From NCBI GenBank assembly GCA_963719345.1, contig CAVRCA010000013.1, positions 1-13,903 on the forward strand: 13,903 bases of DNA. Reading direction: 5' to 3'. Source of the stretch: CAVRCA01 sp963719345 (GTDB lineage: Bacteria; Pseudomonadota; Alphaproteobacteria; Acetobacterales; Acetobacteraceae). Below, piece by piece: positions 1-9,570 of the stretch. The notes under the pieces were generated by a model. It saw nothing but the letters and a program-made list of their open reading frames with translations. It had not been told where the DNA came from and did no database searches. Position 1 is the stretch's first letter, and each line of letters starts with the position of its first letter. A program made the position numbers and the translations under genes.

Positions 1-201
1 GTAGGGCATGGCCGCGCTCACTTCCTCAATGTCAGGACGGCACCGCAGGCAGGGCTTCGCCATCGGCGAAACCGGCCGCCTCCGAGCACACCTCCTTGAT
101 TGGCCCTCCGGGCACTATGGGCATAGGAAGTCGCCGGTTGCCCACCCGCCCGAGGTGAGGCTCCGGCGGCTCGGCGGCTGAACTGAACAGGACTGACGGT
201 A

Positions 202-648
202 ATGATTCGGTTTTCCCTGCTTCTCGGGATCGCTGTTGCGGCTGCCGCCCCGCTCGCCGCCGCCCAGAACGCCATCGCCCCGGACGCCCTTTCGGGCGAG
301 TGGCACGGCAAGAAACTCTGCGAGAAGCTGTTCGAGGATACCCAAACCCGTATCCTGCGCTGCACCTTCCCGCCGGGTTCGATGGCGGCGCGTCACTCCC
401 ATCCCGGAGCGTTCACCTACGTGTTGAGCGGCGGCAAGGCACAGTTCCAGGATCAGAAGGGAACGCGCCAGGTCGAGGTCCGCACGGATACCTACGCGAA
501 CAGCCCGCCGATCCCCTGGCACGTGGTGAGCAACGTCGGCGATACGACCTTGCGCGCCCTGGTGGTCGAGCGGAAATATGAGCCGGCAGGGGGGAGCAGC
601 GCCAAGCAGGCCACGGATAGTGGAACAAGCTCTTCCCATTCAAACTGA
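202..648 (+). CDS. Exported cupin-domain protein
   Basis: A 148-residue protein with an N-terminal signal peptide (about residues 1-21: hydrophobic LLLGIAVAAAAPLAAA followed by AQN), so it is probably periplasmic. The rest is a single cupin barrel. Metal-binding motif 1 is seen as HSHPG at about residues 66-70, and motif 2 as PPIPWHVVSN at about 98-107, giving the expected H-x3-N. The usual glutamate of motif 1 is absent, so the metal site may differ or be incomplete. The last 20 residues are Ser/Thr rich and look disordered. An AGGA about 10 bases before the ATG supports this start. Substrate and role cannot be read from the sequence. The gene stands alone on the plus strand, converging on the next gene with only 11 bases between their ends. 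Confidence 0.85.
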   Translation: MIRFSLLLGIAVAAAAPLAAAQNAIAPDALSGEWHGKKLCEKLFEDTQTRILRCTFPPGSMAARHSHPGAFTYVLSGGKAQFQDQKGTRQVEVRTDTYANSPPIPWHVVSNVGDTTLRALVVERKYEPAGGSSAKQATDSGTSSSHSN

Positions 649-659
649 CTGGCGGACGG

Positions 660-1139
660 TTACCCGTATTCCCTATCGCCGGATCCGTTCGCGACGTTTG
701 CTGTTCTTGCCTCGAGTCTAGCGATGCGGGCCTCCAGATCGAGCCACCGGCGACTTACTGGTTGGTTGGCCGCATCCCTCCCGCTTTCGGGATAAAGGGG
801 TTCACTGCTGGCCATCGGGATCGCGTCGAAGTAGGTGATCACCGTTTGGTCGTTTTCTCGGTGGAAGAACTGTTTGACGAGGACGGCGATCACCAGGGCG
901 ATGAGCACTGTGAGCAACGTGCTCAGCCGTGTGAACCGGGCCTCGAATCGAACCTCCAGATCGGCGCGCAAATCGGTGAAGCGCTGGTCCATATGGGCGC
1001 GCAGTTCGGCAATCTGCCGCTCGGTGACGGCCAATCGGCTGTCATAAGCCGCGACCTCCTCGGCGGCCTGCCGCGCCAGATCGTCGTCGACGCCGGCTTG
1101 GCGCAGTGCTTGGTTCAGCGCGCCTAACTGGAGCGCCAC
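660..1139 (-). CDS. Small coiled-coil membrane protein (DUF1640/CCDC90-like)
   Basis: A 159-residue protein. Residues 1-70 are helical and rich in Ala, Glu, Arg and Leu with coiled-coil character (AAEEVAAYDSRLAVTERQIA, then repeated RF-x2-L segments). One hydrophobic segment at about 73-92 (LSTLLTVLIALVIAVLVKQF) is a likely transmembrane helix. A second short coiled coil, WLDLEARIARLEAR, lies near the C-terminus. The layout of coiled coil plus one membrane helix recalls the DUF1640/CCDC90 group, but I assign that only by shape. The start codon is GTG, with a G-rich AAGGGGG just upstream; an overlapping ATG two bases earlier is out of frame and stops after five codons. The gene follows gabD on the same strand after an 84-base gap that holds a strong hairpin, so co-transcription is uncertain. 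Confidence 0.7.
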   Translation of the reverse strand: MALQLGALNQALRQAGVDDDLARQAAEEVAAYDSRLAVTERQIAELRAHMDQRFTDLRADLEVRFEARFTRLSTLLTVLIALVIAVLVKQFFHRENDQTVITYFDAIPMASSEPLYPESGRDAANQPVSRRWLDLEARIARLEARTANVANGSGDREYG

Positions 1140-1155
1140 ATCCCCCTTCCCCCCG

Positions 1156-1178
1156 CCCCCTCCCGCAAGGGGAGGGGG
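1156..1178. terminator. GC-rich hairpin between gabD and the coiled-coil gene
   Basis: A perfect 9-bp inverted repeat, CCCCCTCCC / GGGAGGGGG, with a 5-base loop (GCAAG). It lies 46 bases past the gabD stop on the minus strand and just ahead of the GTG of the next gene. No T-tract follows, so it may be an attenuating hairpin, a weak terminator or a REP-like intergenic repeat rather than a classical terminator. Confidence 0.45.
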
Positions 1179-1223
1179 AGTCGGTTGCTTGTCTCACGTA
1201 AGGGTCAGCACCAGTAGCCGTTC

Positions 1224-2702
1224 TCAGGAGCCGATGCCGCCGAGGCAGAGATATTTCACCTCCACGAACTCCTCGATGCCGTATTTGGAGCCCTCGCGCC
1301 CGAGGCCCGACATTTTCATCCCGCCGAACGGCGCCACCGGCGTCGAGATGATGCCCTCGTTGACGCCGATAATGCCGCATTCCAGCGCCTCGGCGACCCG
1401 GAACACCCGGCCGACATCGCGGGTGTAGAAATAGGCGGCCAGGCCGAACGGCGTGTCGTTGGCGAGCTTGATCGCCTCCTCCTCGGTCTTGAAGCGGAAC
1501 AGCGGCGCCACCGGGCCGAACGTCTCGTCGCGGAAGATGTCTGCCTCCTTCGGCACGTCGGTCAGGATGGTCGGCTCGTAGAACGTGCCGCCAAGCGTGT
1601 GCCGGCGGCCCCCGATCGCCACTTTCGCGCCACGCTTCACGGCGTCGGCCACGTGCTCCTCGACCTTCTTCAGCCCGTCGGTATTGATCAGCGGCCCCTG
1701 GGTCACGCCCTCCTCCAGGCCGTTGCCGACCTTCATTTTTGCCACCGCTTCCTTCAGCTTGGCGGTGAAGGCGTCGTAGATGCCGTCCTGCACCAGGAGG
1801 CGGTTGGCGCAGACGCAGGTCTGGCCGGTGTTGCGGTATTTGCACATCATCGCGCCCTTCACCGCCTCCTCGAGGTCGGCGTCGTCGAACACGATGAACG
1901 GCGCGTTGCCGCCCAGCTCCATGCTCACCTTCTTCACCGTCGGTGCACACTGGGCCAGCAGCTTGGCCCCGATCTCGGTCGAGCCGGTGAACGAGAATTT
2001 CCGCACCATCGGGTTGGACGTGAGTTCCTCCCCGATCGGGCCGGCCGGGCCGGTGACGACGTTGCACACGCCCGGCGGAAAACCGGCGCGCTCGGCGAGG
2101 ACCGCGAGCGCCAGCGCCGAGAACGGCGTCTGGCTGGCCGGCTTGACGACGCCGGTGCAGCCGGCCGCCCAGCCCGGCCCCGCCTTGCGGGTGATCATGG
2201 CGGAGGGGAAGTTCCAGGGCGTCACGGCGGCGAACACGCCGACCGGCTCCTTGGTCACGATGATGCGCCGGCCCTTCAGGTGCTGCGGGATGGTGTCGCC
2301 GTAAACGCGCTTGCCTTCCTCGGCAAACCACTCGATGAAGCCGGCGGAATAGATCACCTCGCCGCGGCTCTCGGCGAGTGGCTTGCCTTGCTCGGCGGTC
2401 ATGATGACGGCGAGGTCGTCCTGGTTCTCCAGCATCAGCGCGTAGAGCTTGCGCAGCAGGCCGGCGCGCTCCATGGCGGTCATGGCGCGCCAAGCGGGTT
2501 GGGCGGCATAGGCGGCCTCGATGGCCCGGCGCGTCTCGGCGGCGCCCATCGCCGGAACCTCGCCGATCACCTCGCCGGTGGCGGGGTTCTTCACCGGGGT
2601 CGTCTTGCCGCTGTCGGCCTGGACCCACTTGCCGCCGATGTAGTTCGCCTGGCGGAACAGGCTGGGGTCCTTCAGCGGCAGGTTACTGGCGGGGTTGAGC
2701 AT
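1224..2702 (-). CDS. gabD: NAD(P)-dependent succinate-semialdehyde dehydrogenase
   Basis: A 492-residue aldehyde dehydrogenase that should oxidise succinate semialdehyde to succinate, the last step of GABA degradation, in the cytoplasm. Visible family features are TPWNFP at 161-166 (Asn164 of the oxyanion hole), VVKPAS near 185-190, FTGSTEIG at 238-245, the catalytic-base motif MELGGN with Glu262, and GQTCVCANR with nucleophile Cys296. The Cys-x-Cys pair is typical of GabD rather than of general aldehyde dehydrogenases. Length matches the family (about 480-490). The ATG is preceded by a strong GAGGAGG seven bases upstream, which fixes the start. A 120-bp palindromic repeat separates it from the purine permease upstream, so it probably has its own promoter. 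No GABA transaminase or regulator is adjacent. Glutarate semialdehyde remains a possible alternative substrate. Confidence 0.92.
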   Translation of the reverse strand: MLNPASNLPLKDPSLFRQANYIGGKWVQADSGKTTPVKNPATGEVIGEVPAMGAAETRRAIEAAYAAQPAWRAMTAMERAGLLRKLYALMLENQDDLAVIMTAEQGKPLAESRGEVIYSAGFIEWFAEEGKRVYGDTIPQHLKGRRIIVTKEPVGVFAAVTPWNFPSAMITRKAGPGWAAGCTGVVKPASQTPFSALALAVLAERAGFPPGVCNVVTGPAGPIGEELTSNPMVRKFSFTGSTEIGAKLLAQCAPTVKKVSMELGGNAPFIVFDDADLEEAVKGAMMCKYRNTGQTCVCANRLLVQDGIYDAFTAKLKEAVAKMKVGNGLEEGVTQGPLINTDGLKKVEEHVADAVKRGAKVAIGGRRHTLGGTFYEPTILTDVPKEADIFRDETFGPVAPLFRFKTEEEAIKLANDTPFGLAAYFYTRDVGRVFRVAEALECGIIGVNEGIISTPVAPFGGMKMSGLGREGSKYGIEEFVEVKYLCLGGIGS

Positions 2703-2747
2703 GGCGGTCCTCCTCTCCCGGAGAGATAGGGGGTCCCGTGGTCATCA

Positions 2748-2867
2748 GGAAGGCCAGGGGCTCTGCCCCTGGACCCCGCCAAGGCGAAGCCTTTGGAATC
2801 CGGTCCTTAAGGGATGAGGTCCAGGGGCTCGGCCCCTGGCGGGTCCAGGGCAGAGCCCTGGCCTTTC
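2748..2867 (-). repeat. GC-rich palindromic intergenic repeat, copy A
   Basis: About 120 bp with imperfect terminal inverted repeats: GGAAGGCCAGGGGCTCTGCC at the left end, and the complement of GAAAGGCCAGGGCTCTGCCC at the right end. It contains internal hairpins such as CCAGGGGCTCGGCCCCTGG and a conserved core, AGGCGAAGCCTTTGGAATCC. It begins one base after the stop codon of the permease and can fold as nested stems in RNA, so it probably acts as a terminator or mRNA-stabilising structure. It is related to the copies at 7395-7527 and 13841-13903. Confidence 0.75.
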
Positions 2868-2868
2868 T

Positions 2869-4181
2869 TCACATCGCGAACCGCACCACGGAAGCCGCCG
2901 CGATCAGCCACACCGCGCCGCCCACGTCGCGCCCTCGCCCGACTGCCAGCTTGACCACGGCGTGGACCACGAAACCCAGGCCGATCCCGGTCGCGATCGA
3001 GAAGGTGAACGGCATGGCAATCGCCACCACCACCGCCGGCAGATATTCGGTGGCATCGTCCCAGGCCACCTCGCGCAGCGCACTCGCCATCAGACAGGCG
3101 ACGAACACCAGCGCCGGCGCGGTCGCGAAACCCGGCACCGCCATGGCCAGCGGAGCGAAGAACAGAGTGAGCAGGAACAGCCCGGCCACCACCAGCGCGG
3201 TCAGGCCGGTGCGCCCGCCGGCCTCGATGCCGGCCGCGCTCTCGATGTAGCTGGTCGTGGTGCTGGTGCCCAGGATCGCCCCGAGCACCGCCCCGCCGCT
3301 ATCGGCCAGCAGCGCCTCGCGCAGCCGGGGCACGCTGCCGTCGGGCCGCATCAGCCCGGCCCGATGCGTGGTGGCGATCAGCGTGCCGGCATTGTCCAGC
3401 ACGTCGACCAGGAAGAACGTGAACACCACGCTGGCCACGCCCAGCTGCAGCGCGGCCCCGACGTCCATCTGCAGGAAAGTGGGCGCCAGCGACGGCGGCG
3501 GCGCCACCAGGCCGTGGAACCGCGTCAGCCCGAACGGCACGCCCAGCCCGGCGATGGCCAGGATGCCGATCAGGATGCCCCCGGGCACCCGCCGCGCGGA
3601 CAGGCCCGCGATGATCAGGAAGCCGGCGCAGGAGAGCAGCGTGGGGATCTTGCCCAGCGACCCGAGCGAGACCAGGGTCGCCGGGTTCGCCACCACCAGA
3701 CCCATGTCCTGCAGCCCGATCAGCCCCAGGAACAGGCCCACCCCGGCGCCGATGCCCAGCTTGAGCGACAGCGGGATGCTGTTGATGATCCACTCCCGCA
3801 CCCGCAGCAGGCTGATCGCCAGGAACAACAGGCCCGAGAGGAACACCGCCCCCAGCGCGGTCTGCCAGGGAATCCCCATGCCGTGCACCACGGCGTACGT
3901 GAAATAGGCGTTGAGCCCCATGCCGGGCGCCAGCGCCAGCGGGAAATTCGCCAGCAATCCCATGACCGCGCTGCCCAGCGCGGCCGCGATGCAGGTCGCG
4001 GTGAACGCCGCGCCATGGTCGATCCCGGCGGCGGCGAGGATGGCCGGGTTGACCACCACGATATAGGCCATGGTCAGCCAGGTGGTCAGCCCGGCCAGGA
4101 GCTCGGTGCGCCAGCTGGTGGCGTGGGCGGCCAGACCGAAGATGCGCTCGCCGAGGCCGGCCCGCGGCCCGACCAGCTGGC

Positions 4182-4185
<4 letters not shown>
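2869..4185 (-). CDS. NCS2-family purine permease (AzgA/PbuG-like, hypoxanthine/guanine type)
   Basis: A 438-residue inner-membrane transporter, expected to bring in hypoxanthine, guanine or adenine with protons. Numerous hydrophobic segments are visible. Family motifs are LTTWLTMAYIVVVNP near residue 33, APGMGLNAYFTY near 90, FFLVDVLDNAGTLIA near 277, and GTSTTTSYIESAAGIEAGGR near 318. The last two carry the substrate-site Asp and Glu of AzgA-type carriers. The protein is close to the usual family length and intact. Its ATG overlaps the glmS stop by four bases (ATGA), implying translational coupling within the glmU-glmS operon. An in-frame extension further upstream is not real: it only runs through glmS into the other frames. 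A palindromic repeat directly after the stop likely ends the transcript. Confidence 0.9.
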
Positions 4186-6005
<1,820 letters not shown>

Positions 6006-6006
<1 letters not shown>

Positions 6007-7344
6007 CAGTTTTCTTTCCTTGCTTTGTTTGCGGGGCTTTCGGGCGCGGAATGCGGCCGCAGCCCCGGGCTTGTCCACCTGCACGCCGCGGGCGATCGCC
6101 AGCGCGTCCGGGGCCACGTCGCGCACGATCACGCTGCCGGCGGCGGTCATCGCCCCCGCCCCCACGGTCACCGGCGCCACCAGGGCGGTGTCCGAGCCGA
6201 TGAAGGCGCGCTCGCCGATCACCGTGCGATGCTTGGCGATGCCGTCGTAATTGCAGGTGATCGGTGCCGGCGCCGATATTCGCGCCGGCGCCGATCTCGG
6301 CGTCGCCCAGATAGGTCAGGTGGTTGGCCTTGGCGCCCGGGCCGAGCCGGGCGGCCTTCAGCTCGACGAAATTGCCGACATGGGCGCCCTCGCCCACCAC
6401 CGTCCCCGGCCGCAGCCGCGCGAACGGTCCGACGGTCGCGCCGGCCGCGACCGTGCAGCCCTCGAGATGGCTGAAGGCGCGGATTTCCGCCCCCGGTCCG
6501 ACCGCGACGCCGGGACCGAAGACGACGTTCGGGCCAAGGGTCACGTCGGCGGCAAGCCGCGTGTCGGCGCAGAGGAAGACGGTCTCCGGCGCGACCATCG
6601 TCACCCCCGCCTGCCAGCGCCGCCTCGCGCAGGCGCCCCTGCACGACCGCCTCCGCGGCGGCGAGCTCGGCACGGGAATTGATGCCGCGCAGTTCCTCGG
6701 CCGGCGCCTCCAGCGCCGCAACGCGAACGCCCTCGGCGACCGCGTGGCCGACCACGTCGGTCAGGTAGTATTCGCCCTTGGCGTTGTCCGGCCGCACGGC
6801 GCGCAGCCAGCGGGCCATGTCGGGTCCCGCGGCGCAGAACACGCCGGCATTGCACAGATCGCCGGCGCGCTCGGCTTCGGTGGCATCGGTCCACTCGACG
6901 ATGCGGCTGACATAGCCGTCGCGTCCGATCACCCGGCCGTAGCGGCCCGGATCGGCGGGGCGCATCGCGAGCAGGGCCAGCCCGACATCGCCGGCCCGGC
7001 GCCGTGCCAGCAGCCCGCGCAGGGTTTCCGGCAGCACCAGCGGGTTGTCGGCGTAGAGCACCGCCACCTCGGTCGCCAGCCGAACCGGTCGACCGCCTGC
7101 AAGGCCGCGTCCGCGGTGCCCAGTCGCTGCTGCTGCACGACGGTCGCGATACGGCGCCGCGGCCGCGGCCAGCGCCTCCATGACCGGGGCCGACCACCAC
7201 GAGGAGCTGGTCGAACACCCCGGCGCAGCTCTCGATCAGGTGGCGCAACATCGGCCGCCCGGCGATCGGGTGCAGCGCTTTGGGCCGCGCCGACCGCATG
7301 CGGGTGCCGAGGCCGGCGGCCAGGATCACGGCGAGCGCGGGCAT
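6006..7344 (-). pseudogene. glmU: Bifunctional GlcN-1-P acetyltransferase / GlcNAc-1-P uridyltransferase, multiply frameshifted as read
   Basis: Converts glucosamine-1-phosphate to UDP-GlcNAc for peptidoglycan and lipopolysaccharide. The N-terminal uridyltransferase shows LAAGLGTRMRSARPKALHPI, then VVVGPG, VVQQQRLGTADAALQAV, EVAVLYADNPLV and NAKGEYYLTDVVGHA, spread over three frames. The C-terminal left-handed beta-helix acetyltransferase shows GVTMVAPETVFL, AKANHLTYLGDAEIG (catalytic His) and ITCNYDGIAKHRTVIG. Inferred indels are +1 at 7182, +1 at 7145, -1 near 7080, +1 near 6611-6614 and +1 at 6262. A further +1 in the CCCC run at 6033-6036 would supply the missing stop (TGA at 6006-6008), overlapping the glmS ATG as TGATG. 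Corrected length is 444 residues, close to the usual 450. Motifs are intact in every piece, so assembly or base-call error is likely. First gene of the glmU-glmS-permease operon. Confidence 0.85.
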
Positions 7345-7394
7345 TACCGCCTGAAATTGCGGGGCTTGCCGCGCTATGTCAAAGCATTAAGTGC

Positions 7395-7527
7395 GAAGGC
7401 AAGGGGCGCTGCCCCCCTTCCCCTTGGGACCCCTCCAGAGGCGGAGCCTTCGCAATCCGTTACTCAGGGAGCGGGGTCTGGGGCCGACGGGCCCCAGCGG
7501 GTCCAGGGCAGAGCCCCGGCCTTGCCT
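7395..7527 (-). repeat. GC-rich palindromic intergenic repeat, copy B
   Basis: About 133 bp with matching ends (GAAGGCAAGG at left, complement of GGCAAGGCCGGGGCTCTGCC at right). Inside are the hairpin CTGGGGCCGACGGGCCCCAG and the core AGGCGGAGCCTTCGCAATCC, shared with copy A. It overlaps the stop codon of the minus-strand YflT-like gene and lies between that gene and glmU. This suggests a transcription-end or mRNA 3'-end role, as for the other copies. Confidence 0.72.
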
Positions 7528-7945
7528 ATCCCGAATTGCGCCAGCGCTCCAGCCGCGCATCGAAGTGCTTCGGATGTGCCGCCTCCAGCAGCCGCACGAT
7601 CTCGTCGGTCTCGTTCGGCAGCGGATGGACGGTCAGCATCGCATCGCCCTCCTTGACCGCCTCCGAATAGGTCAGCGTATCGTCGTCGGGCAGAACGGCG
7701 CTGCGAACCGCGCCGACGATGCTCCGGTCGGGCGGTTGCGCCGAAGCCGCCGCGTTCACATCCTGCCGGGCCTGCTCGAGCAGCTTCACCCGATCCTCGG
7801 GGATGCCGGCCAGCAGCAGTTGTTCGCGCGCCGCCTTCGCCGCCTGCGCCGTCTCGAAGATCGCCACGATGCGCCGGTCGTCCAGGGTGGTCGACGGATC
7901 GTGCAGCAGGCCATTCATGGTGGTCGGCTTGTCGTCTTCGTCCAT
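7526..7945 (-). CDS. Small soluble protein, possibly YflT/general-stress-17M-like
   Basis: A 139-residue protein of unproven function. Residues 1-22 are polar and probably disordered. Residues 23-55 (RRIVAIFETAQAAKAAREQL through AGIPEDRVKLLE) have the strand-helix-strand pattern seen in the YflT domain of general stress protein 17M, where a short strand is followed by a helix and then GI/GF-x-D. A second strand-helix block (GDAMLTVHPLPNETDEIVRLLEAA) follows near 102-125. No signal peptide or membrane segment is present, so it is likely cytoplasmic. GAGGGAG eight bases before the ATG supports the start. It lies upstream of glmU on the same strand, with copy B of the palindromic repeat after its stop, so it is probably a separate unit. 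The family assignment is tentative. Confidence 0.75.
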   Translation of the reverse strand: MDEDDKPTTMNGLLHDPSTTLDDRRIVAIFETAQAAKAAREQLLLAGIPEDRVKLLEQARQDVNAAASAQPPDRSIVGAVRSAVLPDDDTLTYSEAVKEGDAMLTVHPLPNETDEIVRLLEAAHPKHFDARLERWRNSG

Positions 7946-8017
7946 GGCCGCAAACTCCCTCGCGATGGGGGGAGAACGGATCGGGCCGCGGCCGGTTTGT
8001 CGCCCCTCCCGGGGAAT

Positions 8018-8908
8018 TCAGCGCGCGGCGCCGGCGGCAGGCGGTGGGCCGGCCTGGAGCGAGGTGAGATACAGCGTCGCGCTGCCAACCCAGCCGGTCT
8101 CGACCGTCAGACGGATCGGGATCGCAAGGGTGCCCGGGAGCACCTGCGCCAGCCAGGCCGAGCCGCGCCGTGGTCGGCGGAGCTCGACCGGATCGGCGTC
8201 GCGCTTGAACCCGGCGAGTTGTCGCCCCTCGAAATCGCAGCGCATCGCAGGACCGGAGTACGGCGAGCGGCCGGACCGGGCGACTGTCTGTTCGCCGGCG
8301 GTGCGGACCGTGACGTCGACCACGCGACGGCCATCGAACGTGGTCACGTGCCCGTCGCAGCGACCGGTTTGGGCCAAATGCCTGACGATCAGCACCATCG
8401 CGCTAAGCGTGTCGACGGTGTTGCCCTCCATGGCCGAGGGGACCGGCTCGCGGTCGTCGTCCGGCGGAACGAGGCTGCGTATCACCGGCTTGCCGTCCAG
8501 GTAATCCATCACCGTGGCTCTGGGCTCGCCGTGCAGCCGGCCCGTGCTGGCGAAGTGCGACGGGGCGACGCCAGCGCCGGCCCAGCTTCCCTGCACCAGG
8601 GCGTTGCTCTCGCTGTGCACGAAGGCGCCGAACAGGCCGGTGGTCGAGACGCTGAGCCGCGCCTGGTAGGAACCTCGCTGGAACGCGAGCCGGGCCTGCA
8701 GCCGCGCCGTGTTCAGCCCGGCCACATACGCCGCATAGTCGGCCGAGATTTCCGTCGCCGCAGGTTCCTGCGCCGCGCCGGGTGCCGGGCGGAGAAGCGC
8801 GCCGAGGACCGACGACGAAAAGGACCGGCACGGGGAGGCGGGCGGGCCGAGGCATGGGGCGGTTTGCCCGGGCCCGGCCGGCCTGGCAAGACATGCTTCG
8901 GCCAGCAT
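8018..8908 (-). CDS. DUF3108-domain exported protein
   Basis: A 296-residue open frame whose body, from about residue 50 on (EISADYAAYVAGLNTARLQA, QARLSVSTTGLFGAFVHSES, SAMVLIVRHL, RRVVDVTVRT, PAMRCDFEGRQLAGF), matches the DUF3108 pattern: a predicted beta-rich periplasmic protein of unknown role. The N-terminus is doubtful. The in-frame ATG at 8908 gives a start without a positively charged signal-peptide head. An ATG at 8855 in another frame gives MPRPARLPVPVL, and removing one base from the AAAA run at 8818-8821 joins it to SSSVLGALLRPAPGAAQEPA, a convincing signal peptide ending near AAQ. The true gene may therefore be 8018-8855 with one indel. It stands alone between the truncated tRNA and the YflT-like gene. 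Confidence 0.75.
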   Translation of the reverse strand: MLAEACLARPAGPGQTAPCLGPPASPCRSFSSSVLGALLRPAPGAAQEPAATEISADYAAYVAGLNTARLQARLAFQRGSYQARLSVSTTGLFGAFVHSESNALVQGSWAGAGVAPSHFASTGRLHGEPRATVMDYLDGKPVIRSLVPPDDDREPVPSAMEGNTVDTLSAMVLIVRHLAQTGRCDGHVTTFDGRRVVDVTVRTAGEQTVARSGRSPYSGPAMRCDFEGRQLAGFKRDADPVELRRPRRGSAWLAQVLPGTLAIPIRLTVETGWVGSATLYLTSLQAGPPPAAGAAR

Positions 8909-8963
8909 GACGCCCCGGCGACGGCCGACCTATCACGCCGCTGCCCCAGATCGCGGCCCGGAT

Positions 8964-9004
8964 GGGTGCGTAGCTCAGCGGGAGAGCACCGCCTTCACAC
9001 GGCG
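8964..9004 (+). pseudogene. Truncated tRNA-Val(CAC), 5' half only
   Basis: 41 bases identical to the first 41 bases of the complete tRNA-Val at 11284: acceptor 5' strand GGGTGCG, whole D-arm, anticodon stem and loop TTCACAC, and four bases of the 3' anticodon stem. After that the sequence diverges (ATTTCTCTCC), and no T-arm or acceptor 3' strand follows. Upstream flanks of the two copies also differ. It is the left boundary of the islet that ends at the intact tRNA. Confidence 0.85.
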
Positions 9005-9235
9005 ATTTCTCTCCAGCGCGTAACCATTCCCGTGCTGAGTATTTCGGCCGCTTAAGCTTGGCTTGGCCATGCTCCGGCAATGGCGATCATAGATGCACGC
9101 GAGCGGGCCGCGGAGTTGGTCGCGCAGTTATGGAGTGCGACGCACTGGCCCAGGCGCGCCAGCGTCGGGAGTTTTTGCACGGCGGTGGGGGCAAAGCAGA
9201 GGCTGCCGGATGGGATCAAGTGTACGCTGAAATCA
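9005..9235. other. Left flank of islet, no convincing gene
   Basis: Between the truncated tRNA and the end of the disrupted gene. Two overlapping plus-strand frames could be joined by one indel near 9121-9129 (MAIIDARERAAELVAQ, then MECDALAQARQRREFLHGG and AEIIKECRLPA, ending at 9261). The result looks protein-like (charged, helical), but I do not recognise it. It would overlap the 3' end of the minus-strand gene by 26 bases. I treat it as a possible remnant only. Confidence 0.25.
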
Positions 9236-9551
9236 TCAAGGAATGCCGCCTTCCCGCCTAGGAAGCGACTGAGACGGCGGACATGAGAACCTCTCTGCTC
9301 GTTCAATAACGCCCTTCCAGTAAGCGATGCCCAATGTAGCAACCTTGATCGGGTTGGGGTTTTCTATGGGGTGCTCAAGGTGAACCACAGGTGGATCGTA
9401 AGGCTTCTTGCCACGTCCATGCACACGAATAAGCCGCACGTATGGATATCTGTGCTCCTTCGGGATCGGTATACCGTTTACGGTCTCTAGGGTGATACTT
9501 GAGTCGCTTGTTGGCTCCCGGTCGTAGCTCGCTCTGACAGTTAGTTTGTGC

Positions 9552-9554
9552 TTA
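9552..9554. repeat. Target-site duplication, left copy (TTA)
   Basis: TTA directly before the left end of the insertion element, matching 10480-10482. A 3-bp TNA duplication is what the IS1031 group of the IS5 family leaves. Removing one copy with the element restores the host frame. Confidence 0.88.
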
Positions 9555-9570
9555 GAGTTTGACTTTGAAC
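9555..9570 (+). repeat. Left terminal inverted repeat of the IS
   Basis: GAGTTTGACTTTGAAC; pairs with the right end at 10464-10479 at 12 of 16 positions. It lies immediately after the transposase stop codon. Confidence 0.82.

Noticed and set aside
1..9. Possible minus-strand gene starting ATG at 9 with a GAGGA upstream
   Set aside because: Only three codons lie in the window and the spacing to GAGGA is too long to be convincing; rest of 1-201 shows no supported gene.
1599..2729. Long plus-strand open frame opposite gabD
   Set aside because: Antisense shadow typical of high-GC DNA; rich in Arg, His and Gly with no motifs, while gabD on the other strand is clearly real.
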